A DNA stretch of 64,000 nt from contig PNKV01000014.1 of NCBI GenBank assembly GCA_013822685.1, positions 62,001-126,000 on the forward strand, in the 5' to 3' direction. The notes beneath the pieces are model-generated. The model searched no databases. It was not told the DNA's origin and saw nothing but the letters and a program-made list of their open reading frames with translations. Within the stretch, counting starts at the first letter, position 1. Each line of letters starts with the position of its first letter. Below, in pieces: positions 39,333-49,794 of this stretch. The DNA is from Leptothrix sp. (in: b-proteobacteria) (lineage in GTDB: Bacteria; Pseudomonadota; Gammaproteobacteria; Burkholderiales; Burkholderiaceae_C). The position numbers and the translations under genes were made by a program.

Positions 39333-40178
39333 TCAGGCCTTCAAGATCGACGCGTGGTGCGCAATGTGGTCGCGCATGAAGGTGCTGATGAAGTAGTAGC
39401 CGTGGTCGTACCCTTCATGCCGGCGCAGGGTGAGGGGCTGGCCGTGTTGCTGGCAGGCGGCTTCCAGCAAGTGGGGATGCAGCTGCTCGGCCAGGAACTT
39501 GTCGGCCAGGCCCTGGTCGATCAGGATGGGCGCGCAGGTGGCGCCAGCCTTGACGAGTTCGGTCGCGTCGTGCCTCGCCCAGGCGGCCGACTCGTCGCCC
39601 AGGTAGCCTTGCAGTGCCTTGCGGCCCCAAGGGCATTGCGTGGGCGCCGCGATCGGCGCGAAGGCCGACACGCTCTTGAACAGACTCGGGTGCTTCAATG
39701 CCAAGGTCAAGGCGCCATGCCCACCCATGGAGTGGCCAAAGATGCCCGTGCGCGCCGCGTCACCCTTGAAGTGCTGCAGCACCAATGGCAGCAGCTCGGT
39801 CGTCAGGTAGCTCTCCATGCGCCAGTGGCGCGCCCAGGGTTCGGCCGTGGCGTCCAGGTAGAAGCCGGCTGCCGTGCCGAAGTCCCAGCTGGCATCGGCC
39901 CCCTCGATGCCCGTGTTGCGCGGGCTCGTGTCGGGGCTGACCAGGATCAGGCCGTGCTCGGCGGCGTATTGCTGCGCGCCGGCCTTGATGGCGAAGGTTT
40001 CTTCGGTGCAAGTCAGGCCCGCCAAGTAGAACAGCACGGGGGTGCTGGGCGAGGCCATCGCCTGCGGCGGCCGGTACACGCTAAAGCGCATCGGCAGGCC
40101 GATGGTGCTGGAGGCGTGCTGGTAAAAGCCTTGCACGCCGCCGAAGCAGGCGTGTTCGCTGAGGGTCTCGATGGCCAT
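39333..40178 (-). CDS. fghA: S-formylglutathione hydrolase
   Basis: Serine esterase of 281 residues that splits S-formylglutathione into formate and glutathione, second step of formaldehyde detoxification. The nucleophile is in GHSMGGHGA near residue 149, Asp in DQGLADKF, His in EGYDHGYYF; YLAGLTCTEETFAIKAG at about 51-67 is characteristic. It starts one base after the dehydrogenase stop (TGACATG), so both steps are coupled. Confidence 0.95.
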   Translation of the reverse strand: MAIETLSEHACFGGVQGFYQHASSTIGLPMRFSVYRPPQAMASPSTPVLFYLAGLTCTEETFAIKAGAQQYAAEHGLILVSPDTSPRNTGIEGADASWDFGTAAGFYLDATAEPWARHWRMESYLTTELLPLVLQHFKGDAARTGIFGHSMGGHGALTLALKHPSLFKSVSAFAPIAAPTQCPWGRKALQGYLGDESAAWARHDATELVKAGATCAPILIDQGLADKFLAEQLHPHLLEAACQQHGQPLTLRRHEGYDHGYYFISTFMRDHIAHHASILKA

Positions 40179-40179
40179 G

Positions 40180-41286
<1,107 letters not shown>

Positions 41287-41346
41287 GGGTGTTCTTTCAA
41301 GGCATGCGGTGAGGTGGGGACATGATAAGTGCGGCATGATGCCGCC

Positions 41347-41589
41347 ATGAAAAATCCCCCCAGCCAGGACCCGTTGCACGGGCTGACGCTCGAGACGATC
41401 CTCAACGAACTGGTGGCCGGTTATGGCTGGCCGGAGTTGGGCCGGCTCATCAACATCCGCTGCTTCCAGTCGGACCCCAGCATCTCGTCCAGCCTGCGTT
41501 TTTTGCGCAAGACGCCCTGGGCGCGTGAAAAGGTCGAAGGCCTGTATTTGTTCATGCTGCGGGAGCGGCGCCGGTCGGGGCAAAGCTGA
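41347..41589 (+). CDS. VF530 family protein (DUF2132)
   Basis: Small protein of 80 residues with the conserved DPLHGLTLETILNELVAGYGW and GRLINIRCFQSDPSISSSLRFLRKTPWAREKVE pattern of the VF530 family, thought to be DNA-binding from its structure but of unknown role. It is three bases upstream of the mdlA-like gene and so is probably cotranscribed, and is divergent from the formaldehyde dehydrogenase. Confidence 0.88.
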   Translation: MKNPPSQDPLHGLTLETILNELVAGYGWPELGRLINIRCFQSDPSISSSLRFLRKTPWAREKVEGLYLFMLRERRRSGQS

Positions 41590-41592
41590 CCC

Positions 41593-43356
41593 ATGTCCCT
41601 GTCCGCGCTCGTCACCCGGTTCATCTTCCGCCATTGGCGTGCTTACGGCCCCTCGGCCGTGATGCTGGTCGCCATCGCCTTGCTCACCGTTTGGCTGCCG
41701 CGCCAGGTTGGGCACCTGGTCGATGGCCTGGTGGCACGACGGCTCGACACCGAGGGCCTGATCCGTGAGGTGGGCCTGATGGTGCTGGCCGGCGTGGCCA
41801 TCTACTTCATGCGCGTGACCTGGCGGCAACTGCTGTACGCGGCGGCTTACCGGCTGGGCGTGGACTTGCGCACCCGCCTGTATGAACGCCTGAGCCTACA
41901 GGGCCCGCACTTCTACCAGGACCGCCGCACCGGCGACCTGATGGCCCTGGCCACCAACGACATCGACGCGGTCGAGCAGGCGGCGGGCGAAGCCGTGCTG
42001 GCGGGCTTTGACGGCACCATGACCTTGCTTTTGGTGATTGGCGTGATGGCGCTGGGCGTGGACTGGCGCCTGACCCTGGTGGCCTTGCTGCCGTTTCCCA
42101 TCATGGGCTGGGCCTTCTGGTGGATCTCCAACCACGTGCACACGGCGTCGCGCCAGTCGCTGGACAACTTCGGGCACTTGAACGACCAGGTCCACGAGAC
42201 CTTGTCGGGCGTGCGCACCGTGCGGGCGTTGGGCCTGGAGGCGCGCAGCACCGCCGACTTCACCACACTGGCGGACAAAGCCGCGCAATCCAGCCTGAAG
42301 GCGCAGCGCTGGGAGGCCGCCTACGAGCCGGCCGTGAGCCTCACCCTGGGCGCGGCCACCATGTTGAGCCTGGCCATGGGCGGCTACCTGGTCTGGCACC
42401 AGGAGTTGACCATCGGCCAATTGACCAGCTTCAGCCTTTACCTCGGCCAGATGATCTGGCCCATGTTCGCGGCGGGCTGGGTGCTGTCCTTGATCGAGCG
42501 GGGCCGCGCCGCGTGGGACCGCCTTCGGCCCGTGCTGGAAGCACCGCTCACGGTGCAGGACCACGGCACGGTGCACAGCATCCAGCCTGGCGCGGTGCAG
42601 ACCCACGAGGTGGTGTTCTCTTACCCAGGCCATCCCACGCGGGCCTTGGCGGGCGTCTCGCTGTCGGTTCAAGCCGGGCAGACTCTGGGCTTGGTCGGCC
42701 CCACGGGGTCGGGCAAATCCACGGTGGTGCGTTTGCTGCTGCGCCAGTTCGCGCCTGACTCGGGCAGCGTGCAATGGGGCGGCGTGGCCTTGGCCGATTA
42801 CACGCTGGACACCTTGCGCCGGGCCGTGAGCTGGGTGCCGCAAGAGCCCTTCTTGTTCTCGGCGTCGGTGGCCGAGAACATCGCCTTGGCCAAGCCCCAG
42901 GCCACGCGCGCTGAAGTGGAACACGTGGCCCGCATGGCCGCAGTGCACGATGACATCCTGCGTTTGCCACAAGGCTATGACACGCCGGTGGGCGAGCGCG
43001 GCGTCACGCTGTCGGGCGGGCAGCGCCAGCGCGTGGCCATTGCGCGTGCGCTGTTGGCCGACGCCCCCTTGCTGCTGCTGGACGACGCCTTGTCGGCGGT
43101 GGACACCGACACCGAGGCCAGCATCCTGCGGCACCTGCGCGAGCTGCGCGCCCAGCGGCCCGAGCGCATCGTGATCGTCGTCAGCCACAGGCTCAGTTCC
43201 GTGGCCGATGCTGACCACATCCAGGTGCTGAAAGAAGGCGTGGTGGCCGAGCAAGGCAGCCACGCTCAACTGCTGGACCAGGAGGGTTGGTACGCCCGCC
43301 AATGGCGCTACCAACAGCTTGAGCAACAACTGGAGGCCGATGATGCAGCCGCTTGA
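41593..43356 (+). CDS. mdlA: ABC exporter half-transporter, MdlA-like
   Basis: Fused membrane and ATPase half-transporter of 587 residues. About six hydrophobic segments occupy residues 20-310; Walker A GPTGSGKST near 368, signature LSGGQRQR near 472 and Walker B LLLLDDALSAVD near 494. The ATPase shows strong likeness to E. coli MdlA (VARMAAVHDDILRLPQGYDTPVGERGV). It forms a heterodimer with the next gene product, with which it overlaps by 14 bases. The substrate is unknown. Confidence 0.88.
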   Translation: MSLSALVTRFIFRHWRAYGPSAVMLVAIALLTVWLPRQVGHLVDGLVARRLDTEGLIREVGLMVLAGVAIYFMRVTWRQLLYAAAYRLGVDLRTRLYERLSLQGPHFYQDRRTGDLMALATNDIDAVEQAAGEAVLAGFDGTMTLLLVIGVMALGVDWRLTLVALLPFPIMGWAFWWISNHVHTASRQSLDNFGHLNDQVHETLSGVRTVRALGLEARSTADFTTLADKAAQSSLKAQRWEAAYEPAVSLTLGAATMLSLAMGGYLVWHQELTIGQLTSFSLYLGQMIWPMFAAGWVLSLIERGRAAWDRLRPVLEAPLTVQDHGTVHSIQPGAVQTHEVVFSYPGHPTRALAGVSLSVQAGQTLGLVGPTGSGKSTVVRLLLRQFAPDSGSVQWGGVALADYTLDTLRRAVSWVPQEPFLFSASVAENIALAKPQATRAEVEHVARMAAVHDDILRLPQGYDTPVGERGVTLSGGQRQRVAIARALLADAPLLLLDDALSAVDTDTEASILRHLRELRAQRPERIVIVVSHRLSSVADADHIQVLKEGVVAEQGSHAQLLDQEGWYARQWRYQQLEQQLEADDAAA

Positions 43357-45106
43357 CCGAGGCCAGGCGTTGGCCCTGCTGCGCCGCGCGGCCCAACCCG
43401 AGCTGCACCACCTGCGGCGTGGCCTGCTGTGGCTGATGCTGGCGGCCGGCCTCGAAGCGCTGGGCCCCATCCTGGGCAAGGCCTTCATCGACCGGCACCT
43501 GATGCCGCACCAGGGCACCTTGCCCGAGATGGCGGGCCTGCTGCTGGGCGCGCTCTTCGCCACCTGGGTGGCCAGCTGGATCCGCTATGGCCAATTGATC
43601 CGCCTGGCGGGCCTGGCCATGCGCTCGGTGTTGCGCCTGCGTGAAGAGGTGTATGGCCATGTGCTGCGCTTGCCCATGGCCTACTTTGACCGGGCCATCA
43701 CCGGCCAACTGGTCAGCCGCGTGACCAACGACACCGAGGCGGTCAAGGCCCTGTATGTGCAGGTGCTGTTCGTGATGCTCGACAGCGTGGTGGCCCTGGT
43801 GGCCGCGCTTTTCGCGATGGCTTACCTGGATTGGCAATTGATGCTGGTGGTGGCCTTGCTGGTGCCTGCCGTGACCGCCATCGTGTGGCTGTACCAGCGC
43901 CTGAGCGCCCCGGCCGTGACGCGCTCGCGCCAGTTGCGCAGCGACCTGAATGCGCAGATGGGCGAGTCCATCGCGGGCATGTCGGTCTTGCAGGCCAGCA
44001 ACGCCACGCCCCGTTTTGCCGAGCGCTTTGCGCAGACCGCGCACGCCCAGTTGCAGGCCCGCCGTGACGAGCTGCGTGCCAACGCTTGGCTGCTGCGCCC
44101 CGCGCTCGATCTGTTGAACATCTCCTTGCTGGCACTGGTGATGATGGTGTTTGGTTTGCGCAGCCAGGGTGGCACCTTGAGCGCGGTTGAGATCGGCGTG
44201 CTGTACGCCTTCATCAGCACCATGGCGCGCGTGGTCGAGCCCCTCATCCAGATCACCACGCAGTTCTCGCAACTGCAGCAATCGATGGTGGCCGCGGCAC
44301 GCGTCAACACCTTGCTGCAAGAGGCCGAATCCCTGCGCACCAGCGGGCAGGGCCGCGTCACGCAAGGCGCCATCGACATCCGGCACCTGACCTTTGCCTA
44401 CGCCGCCAACCCGCCCGTGTTGCACGATGTGAACTTGAACATCGCGCCGGGCCAGTTCATCGGCATCGTGGGGCACACGGGCAGTGGCAAGTCCACGCTG
44501 TTGTCGCTGATGCTGCGCTTTTACCAGGCGCCCGCCGGCAGCGTGACCATCGATGGCCAGCCGGTGGATGACATCGACGACGAGGCCTTTCGCCATGCCG
44601 TGGGGCTGGTGCCGCAAGAGCCCTTCCTGCTGGCCGCCAGCGCACGCGAGAACATCGACATGGGCCGCGGTTTGAGCCCGGCCCAGATCGAAGCCGCCGC
44701 ACGGGCCGCCCAGGTGCACGGCTTCATCCTGGCGCTTGAACACGGCTACGACACCCCGCTGGGTGAAGGCGGCGCGCGCCTGTCGGTGGGCCAGAAGCAA
44801 TTGCTGGCCATGGCGCGGGCCTTGGCGGGCCAGCCGCGCATCCTCTTCCTGGACGAGGCCACCTCGCACATCGACAGCGACACCGAGCGCCTGGTGCAAA
44901 AAGCGCTGGATGCCTTGCATGGCCAGGTCACCGTGGTGGCCATCGCGCACCGCCTGTCCACCATCCGCGATGCCGATGCCATCGTGGTGCTGCACCATGG
45001 CCGCATTGCCGAGCAGGGCTCGCACGACGCCTTGATGGCCCTGCCCGAGGGGCGCTACCAGCGCCTTTACCTCCTGCAGCAATGGCAGGCCCAGGAAGCG
45101 GCCTGA
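43343..45106 (+). CDS. mdlB: ABC exporter half-transporter, MdlB-like
   Basis: Second half-transporter, 587 residues. Membrane part about 25-305, Walker A GHTGSGKST near 380, Walker B ILFLDEATSHID near 504. The signature is LSVGQKQ rather than LSGGQ, as in E. coli MdlB, so the two ATP sites of the heterodimer are not equivalent in sequence. The ATG at 43343 with GGAGG six bases upstream is chosen; it lies inside the mdlA-like gene, giving translational coupling. Confidence 0.88.
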   Translation: MQPLDRGQALALLRRAAQPELHHLRRGLLWLMLAAGLEALGPILGKAFIDRHLMPHQGTLPEMAGLLLGALFATWVASWIRYGQLIRLAGLAMRSVLRLREEVYGHVLRLPMAYFDRAITGQLVSRVTNDTEAVKALYVQVLFVMLDSVVALVAALFAMAYLDWQLMLVVALLVPAVTAIVWLYQRLSAPAVTRSRQLRSDLNAQMGESIAGMSVLQASNATPRFAERFAQTAHAQLQARRDELRANAWLLRPALDLLNISLLALVMMVFGLRSQGGTLSAVEIGVLYAFISTMARVVEPLIQITTQFSQLQQSMVAAARVNTLLQEAESLRTSGQGRVTQGAIDIRHLTFAYAANPPVLHDVNLNIAPGQFIGIVGHTGSGKSTLLSLMLRFYQAPAGSVTIDGQPVDDIDDEAFRHAVGLVPQEPFLLAASARENIDMGRGLSPAQIEAAARAAQVHGFILALEHGYDTPLGEGGARLSVGQKQLLAMARALAGQPRILFLDEATSHIDSDTERLVQKALDALHGQVTVVAIAHRLSTIRDADAIVVLHHGRIAEQGSHDALMALPEGRYQRLYLLQQWQAQEAA

Positions 45107-45187
45107 ACAGGCGGCGCGGCGTCCAGGCACCATAATTGCGCTCTGTCGCCATTCAGAAGGCGGGCCGCCGGTCCGCGTTCAACCGTC

Positions 45188-46072
45188 ATGTTTCAAAGAC
45201 TTGTGTACCTCGTCAAGGCCATTCTGGCCAGCACTGTTCTGGTCCTGAACACCTTGGTCGGGTTCACCGCCATGATTCCATTTGCGCTGCTCAAGCTGCT
45301 GTTGCCATTCAGGGCCGTGCGCCGAGTGACCGATTACGTCTTGAACAAGATCGGCGACATCTGGGTTGCCAACAATGGCCTGTGGATCGATGCGGTGGGG
45401 CACACCCATTGGCAAATCACCGGCGTTGAGAACTTCAAGCGCAAGGGCTGGTACCTGGTCAGCAGCAACCACCAAAGCTGGGTGGACATCCTGGTGCTGC
45501 AGAAGGTGTTTGGCGGGCGCATTCCGCTGCTCAAGTTCTTCATCAAGAAAGAGCTGATCTACGTGCCCATCATCGGCCTGGCCTGGTGGGCGCTGGACTT
45601 CCCCTTCATGTCCCGCAAGGGCGGCAAGGCCAGCGCGGCCAAGGACCTGGAAACCGCGCGCAAGGCCTGCGAGAAATTCCGCGTGGTGCCCACCTCGGTG
45701 ATCAGCTTTCTGGAGGGCACCCGCTTCACGCCCAGCAAACACAACGCACAGCAATCACCGCATCAGCACCTGCTCAAGCCCAAGACGGGCGGCATTGGCA
45801 TGGCGCTGGCGGTGATGGGCGAGCAGTTCGACGCCTTGCTGGACGTGACCATCGTCTACCCCAAGGGCGTGCCCACCTTCACCGATCTGATCTGTGGCCG
45901 GCTGAGCGATGTGATCGTGGACGTGCGCCAAGTCGCCATCCCGCAAGACCTGAAGACCGACACCGGCCGCGACGCAGGCTACCGTGCCCGCTTGCAAACC
46001 TGGGTCAACGGTTTGTGGGTTGACAAGGACCGCCGCATCAACGAGCTGGCGGCCGGCTTCAAGCCTCACTGA
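45188..46072 (+). CDS. Acyltransferase, YihG/PlsC-like
   Basis: Membrane-associated 1-acylglycerol-3-phosphate acyltransferase-type protein of 294 residues. A hydrophobic N-terminus (about 8-42) is followed by the HX4D motif NHQSWVD near residues 94-100 and the substrate-binding FLEGTRFTPSKH near 178-189. Sequence around CEKFRVVPTSVISFLEGTRF and IGMALAVMGEQFDALLDVTIVYP strongly resembles E. coli YihG. It probably acylates lysophosphatidic acid with a particular chain. Its 3' end overlaps the next gene, on the opposite strand, by seven bases. Confidence 0.87.
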   Translation: MFQRLVYLVKAILASTVLVLNTLVGFTAMIPFALLKLLLPFRAVRRVTDYVLNKIGDIWVANNGLWIDAVGHTHWQITGVENFKRKGWYLVSSNHQSWVDILVLQKVFGGRIPLLKFFIKKELIYVPIIGLAWWALDFPFMSRKGGKASAAKDLETARKACEKFRVVPTSVISFLEGTRFTPSKHNAQQSPHQHLLKPKTGGIGMALAVMGEQFDALLDVTIVYPKGVPTFTDLICGRLSDVIVDVRQVAIPQDLKTDTGRDAGYRARLQTWVNGLWVDKDRRINELAAGFKPH

Positions 46073-46770
46073 ACTGTGGCGGGTGTCCTCAACGGTTCAC
46101 GCAAGCGCATGAACTGGGCGGGCGCCACATACTGCAGCAACTCCTTGCCCTCGCTGTCGAGCGTGATGCCCAGGCCCTTGTCCGGGTAAAGCCAGTGCTC
46201 TGCATGCGCGTTGCTGCGCACCCGTTCAGCGGGCATGCCAAAGCGCGCTTTCACGATGTTCTCGTCCAGGTTGGCCTGGGGGATGAAGGCCAGCGCCAGG
46301 ATGGGCGCACGCAAGGCCAGGGCCTGGTCTTCATGGCTCAGCCGGTATTTGCGCGTGCTGCTGTTCATGTAGTCGACCTTGGCAGCACGTTCGCGAAAGC
46401 CCTGGATCACTTGCGGGCCGAGCTGCGCGGTCACCACCAGTTTGCCGATGATGAAGCCCATGGTGGCGGTTTCCACATAGGCTTCCAGGCTGCCGGTTTC
46501 GCCGGGCGCGGCCACCACCGCCATCTGGAAGTCCGAAGCCCAGCGGCGCTGCACATCGCCCAGCGTGCTGGCGGCCTCGGGCCGCGCGGACAGCCGCAAG
46601 CCAAACACCTGCGTGTCGCCCGAGGGCATTGACTCAATGTGCCATGGCAGCACGTTCATGGGGCTTGGCTCGGCGTTGGACTCAGTGCGCGCGCCGTGGT
46701 CCAGCGCCACGAAGGTGGCCACGGCCACAGAGGCCACCAGCAAGCCTGCGATCAATCCCCATTTTTTCAT
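46066..46770 (-). CDS. Hypothetical membrane-anchored or exported protein
   Basis: Not recognised. The product has 234 residues, with one N-terminal hydrophobic segment (about 5-24, LIAGLLVASVAVATFVAL) acting as signal peptide or anchor. The rest is soluble and mixed alpha/beta in character, with no cysteines and no recognisable catalytic motif. It ends RLREPLRTPATVQ. Good codon usage and conservation-like composition suggest a real gene. It lies 13 bp downstream of the class II aldolase on the same strand and may be cotranscribed with it and matB. Confidence 0.65.
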   Translation of the reverse strand: MKKWGLIAGLLVASVAVATFVALDHGARTESNAEPSPMNVLPWHIESMPSGDTQVFGLRLSARPEAASTLGDVQRRWASDFQMAVVAAPGETGSLEAYVETATMGFIIGKLVVTAQLGPQVIQGFRERAAKVDYMNSSTRKYRLSHEDQALALRAPILALAFIPQANLDENIVKARFGMPAERVRSNAHAEHWLYPDKGLGITLDSEGKELLQYVAPAQFMRLREPLRTPATVQ

Positions 46771-46783
46771 GCTGCGCGTTGCT

Positions 46784-47548
46784 TCAAGTTTGGTAGCTGG
46801 GGTCCGTGCGTTCCAGCTTGCGGATCAAGGCCGGCCACACAAAAGCCCCGCCCAAGCTGCCAGTCTGCACCTTCATGGCCTGGGCCACGCCATCAACGAT
46901 CTGAGGATTGACCTGCGTCAAGGCCGTGCCGCCTGATTGCGCCGCGATCTGGATCTGGCAGGTGCTCTCGAAGATGTACATCGACAAGAAGGCATCGGCG
47001 ATGGTGGGCCCCACGGTGAGCAGGCCATGGTTGCGCAGCATCAGGAAGTTCTTGTGGCCCAGATCGGCTTGCAGGCGGGGCTTCTCTTCGTCGCGGAAGG
47101 CCACGCCTTCGTACTCGTGGTACGCCAGCGAGGCCAGCACAAAGGTGCTTTGCTGCGAGATGGGCAGCACGCCGTCTTTCTGGGCCGACACCGCCACGCC
47201 CGACCGCGTGTGGGTGTGCAGCACGCAGCCCGCGTCTTCGCGCGCGGCGTGCACCGCACTGTGGATGGTGAAGCCAGCGGGGTTGACCGGGAAGGGCGAG
47301 TCGCTGAGCTTGTTGCAGTCCTGGTCGACCTTGACCAAGCTGGACGCGGTGATCTCGTCGAACATCAAGCCATACGGGTTGATCAAGAAGTGGTGCTCGG
47401 GCCCGGGGATGCGCGCCGATACGTGCGTGAAGACCAGGTCGCTCCAGCCATAGGCGGCAACGAGGCGGTAGCAGGCGGCCAGGTCCACGCGCAGCTGCCA
47501 TTCTTCGGGGCTGACGCGGTCTTTCAGGGAGGGGATGTTCAGGCTCAT
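46784..47548 (-). CDS. Class II aldolase/adducin family protein
   Basis: Protein of 254 residues with the class II aldolase fold. Metal-binding histidines are visible in CVLHTHTRSG near residues 110-116 and in MLRNHGLL near 175; WSDLVFTHVSARIPGPEHHFLINPYG is the typical N-terminal region. Its ATG overlaps the matB stop (ATGA). Many proteobacterial members annotated as class II aldolases have no assigned substrate; the matB link hints at organic-acid metabolism but does not prove it. Confidence 0.88.
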   Translation of the reverse strand: MSLNIPSLKDRVSPEEWQLRVDLAACYRLVAAYGWSDLVFTHVSARIPGPEHHFLINPYGLMFDEITASSLVKVDQDCNKLSDSPFPVNPAGFTIHSAVHAAREDAGCVLHTHTRSGVAVSAQKDGVLPISQQSTFVLASLAYHEYEGVAFRDEEKPRLQADLGHKNFLMLRNHGLLTVGPTIADAFLSMYIFESTCQIQIAAQSGGTALTQVNPQIVDGVAQAMKVQTGSLGGAFVWPALIRKLERTDPSYQT

Positions 47549-49098
47549 GCGAAGGTCTCCTGGTGTTGCTGGCGAAGCAGGTTTTTCTGCACCTTGCCCA
47601 TGGCGTTGCGGGGCAGGTCAGGGGCGAAGAACACGCGCTTGGGCACCTTGAAGCCGGCGATGGTGTTCTTCATGGTCTGGATCAGGGCTTGTTCGTCGAC
47701 GGCATGGTCTGCCTGCCGCACCACGATGGCAATCACGCCCTCGCCAAAGTCAGGGTGGGGCACGCCGACCACGGCCGATTCGACCACGCCAGGCAGCTTG
47801 TCCAGGTGGCCCTCGACCTCGGCGGGGTAGACGTTGAAGCCACCCGTGATGATCAGGTCCTTGGCGCGGCCGCTCAGCTGCACATAGCCTTGCGCATCAA
47901 TCTGGCCGACATCGCCAGTCCTGAACCAGCCATCGGGCGTGAAGGCCTCGCGGGTTTTCTCAGGCATGCCGAGGTAGCCCTTGAACACATTGGGCCCGCG
48001 CACTTGCACGTGTCCCACGGTGCCTGCAGGGCAAAGCTGATCGTGGTCGTCGGTGATGCGCAGGCCCACGCCAGGCAAGGGACGGCCCACGCTGCCAGGC
48101 AGCCTTGGGCCTTCACGCGGACGGCAGGGGTTGGAGCACAACATGCCGGTCTCGCTCATGCCGTAACGCTCCAGGATCTGGTGGCCACTGCGCTGGGTGA
48201 AGGCCTCGGCTGTGGCGTTCAGCAAGGGGGCCGATCCACTGATGAACAGGCGCATGTCCGCGGAGGCCGCAGGCTGCAGGTAGGCGGTGTCGAGCAAGCG
48301 GCCATACATGGTGGGCACGCCCATGAACACGGTGGCGCGGGGCTCGGCGGTGTCCTGGATCTGCTGCATCACGCTGCTGGCATCGAACTTGTTCAGCCAG
48401 CGCATGGCCGTGCCCGACAGCAGCGCGCAATGGCCCGCCACGAAAAGGCCATGGATGTGAAAGATGGGCAGGGCGTGCACCAGCACGTCGTCGGTGCGCC
48501 AATCCCAGTGGCGCAGCAAAGTGCGGGCGTTGCTGAGCAGGTTGCCGTGGGACAGCAGGGCGCCCTTGCTGCGGCCCGTGGTGCCCGAGGTGTACAGGAT
48601 GGCGGCCAGCTCATCCGCTTGAACAGAGGCCACTGTGTGCTGGTCTGATTGCGAGGCGGCGTGCAACAGCAAGCTGCCCGTGCGGTCGTCGTTCAATGTG
48701 AACAGGTGTGCAACTCGGCCGTGCGCCGCGAGTGGCACGACCCAATCCTGGTCCGTTGACCGGCACACCAGCACCGAGGGCCGGGCGTCGTTCACAAAAT
48801 AGTCCAGCTCGCTTTGCCGGTAGGCCGGGTTCAAGGGCAGGAAGGCGCAGCCGGCCCGCAAGGTGGCCAAGTACAGCATCAGCGCCTCGACCGATTTGTC
48901 AACGTGCGCCGCGACCACGGGCGGGCGCCCGCCATGTCCTTTCAGGCGCAGCCCGCTGAGTAAGTTGGCCATCATGGCGGTGGCGCGGTCCAGGTCACGC
49001 CAGGTGTAGCGAAGTCCGGTGTCCGTGAGGATCGCGGGCTCGTCCATGGTGGCCGGCCAGGCGGCGGTGAGGGCGGTGAACAGATTCATGGGTGTCAT
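47545..49098 (-). CDS. matB: Malonyl-CoA synthase
   Basis: Adenylate-forming ligase of 517 residues that makes malonyl-CoA from malonate, ATP and CoA. ATP-binding motif LYTSGTTGRSKGALLSH near residues 172-188, ERYGMSETGM near 310, GWFRTGD and the C-terminal catalytic lysine in RNAMGKVQKN. Stretches such as KSVEALMLYLATLRAG, RLFISGSAPLL and GPNVFKGYLGMPEKTREAF match the MatB subgroup rather than general acyl-CoA ligases. ATG 49098 is used; 49089 is also possible. Followed by the overlapping class II aldolase gene. Confidence 0.88.
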   Translation of the reverse strand: MTPMNLFTALTAAWPATMDEPAILTDTGLRYTWRDLDRATAMMANLLSGLRLKGHGGRPPVVAAHVDKSVEALMLYLATLRAGCAFLPLNPAYRQSELDYFVNDARPSVLVCRSTDQDWVVPLAAHGRVAHLFTLNDDRTGSLLLHAASQSDQHTVASVQADELAAILYTSGTTGRSKGALLSHGNLLSNARTLLRHWDWRTDDVLVHALPIFHIHGLFVAGHCALLSGTAMRWLNKFDASSVMQQIQDTAEPRATVFMGVPTMYGRLLDTAYLQPAASADMRLFISGSAPLLNATAEAFTQRSGHQILERYGMSETGMLCSNPCRPREGPRLPGSVGRPLPGVGLRITDDHDQLCPAGTVGHVQVRGPNVFKGYLGMPEKTREAFTPDGWFRTGDVGQIDAQGYVQLSGRAKDLIITGGFNVYPAEVEGHLDKLPGVVESAVVGVPHPDFGEGVIAIVVRQADHAVDEQALIQTMKNTIAGFKVPKRVFFAPDLPRNAMGKVQKNLLRQQHQETFA

Positions 49099-49229
49099 GG
49101 TGGGGCAACCTGATCCCGCCATCATGCGGCATTTGGCCGCCTGCCGGCTTTACGAACTGAAACCTGTCAGGACTTGAACTTCACGGGGCCCGCCCCCATC
49201 CTATGTGGACTGCTTTGGAGGTAACCGAC

Positions 49230-49709
49230 ATGCGCTTGAAACGATATTGGATGACTGGCTGCATGGCCCTGGTGCTGATGGCGGCCGGTCGTTTGCCGGA
49301 GCTTCGCGACAGCGAGGATGTCCCCGATTCAAAGGTCGGCTGGGTGACGCTGACCAGCAGGCACAACCTGGACGACACGGTGACCAAGCTGATGCAGGCG
49401 GCGCGCTCGCGCGGCATGTCGGTGCTGGCCAAGGTGTCGCCGCAGCGGCCAGGCGGTCAGGATATGAGCAAGGCGCCAGCCTTGGTGCTGGTATTGGGTG
49501 ACACCGATGGCCACACGCCGGTGGTTCAGGACACCGCGAACGCGAACCCGCATCTGCCCATGAAGGTGCTGGTGGAAACCCAGCGCGATGGGTCGACCAC
49601 GGTGAGCTTCCATGATGGCGCCACCTTGCTGAGCGATGCCAATGTTCCGTCTGAATTCATTGGTGGGATGAAGCAGTTGCCGAGGGTGGTGGGGGCTGCG
49701 GTGGGTTAG
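49230..49709 (+). CDS. DUF302-domain protein
   Basis: Protein of 159 residues with a short hydrophobic N-terminus (YWMTGCMALVLMAAG, about 5-19; possibly a signal peptide) and a DUF302 domain (about 40-155) recognisable from NLDDTVTKLMQAARSRGMSVLAKV, PALVLVLGD and LPMKVLVETQRDGSTTVSF. DUF302 proteins are of unknown function. The start at 49230 has a textbook GGAGGT seven bases upstream, which overrides the longer frame from 49203. It stands alone on the plus strand. Confidence 0.85.
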   Translation: MRLKRYWMTGCMALVLMAAGRLPELRDSEDVPDSKVGWVTLTSRHNLDDTVTKLMQAARSRGMSVLAKVSPQRPGGQDMSKAPALVLVLGDTDGHTPVVQDTANANPHLPMKVLVETQRDGSTTVSFHDGATLLSDANVPSEFIGGMKQLPRVVGAAVG

Positions 49710-49794
49710 TTTTTTTGCGTGCGTGCGCGCCATGGCCTGCGCTCCTCGACGCCCCCGAAGTCGCCCTGCCCGCCACCGACTCATCCCTGATCAC

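Noticed and set aside
43193..45133. A 646-codon open frame opposite the MdlB-like exporter
   Set aside because: Antisense to a complete ABC transporter with all motifs; the composition is typical of shadow frames.
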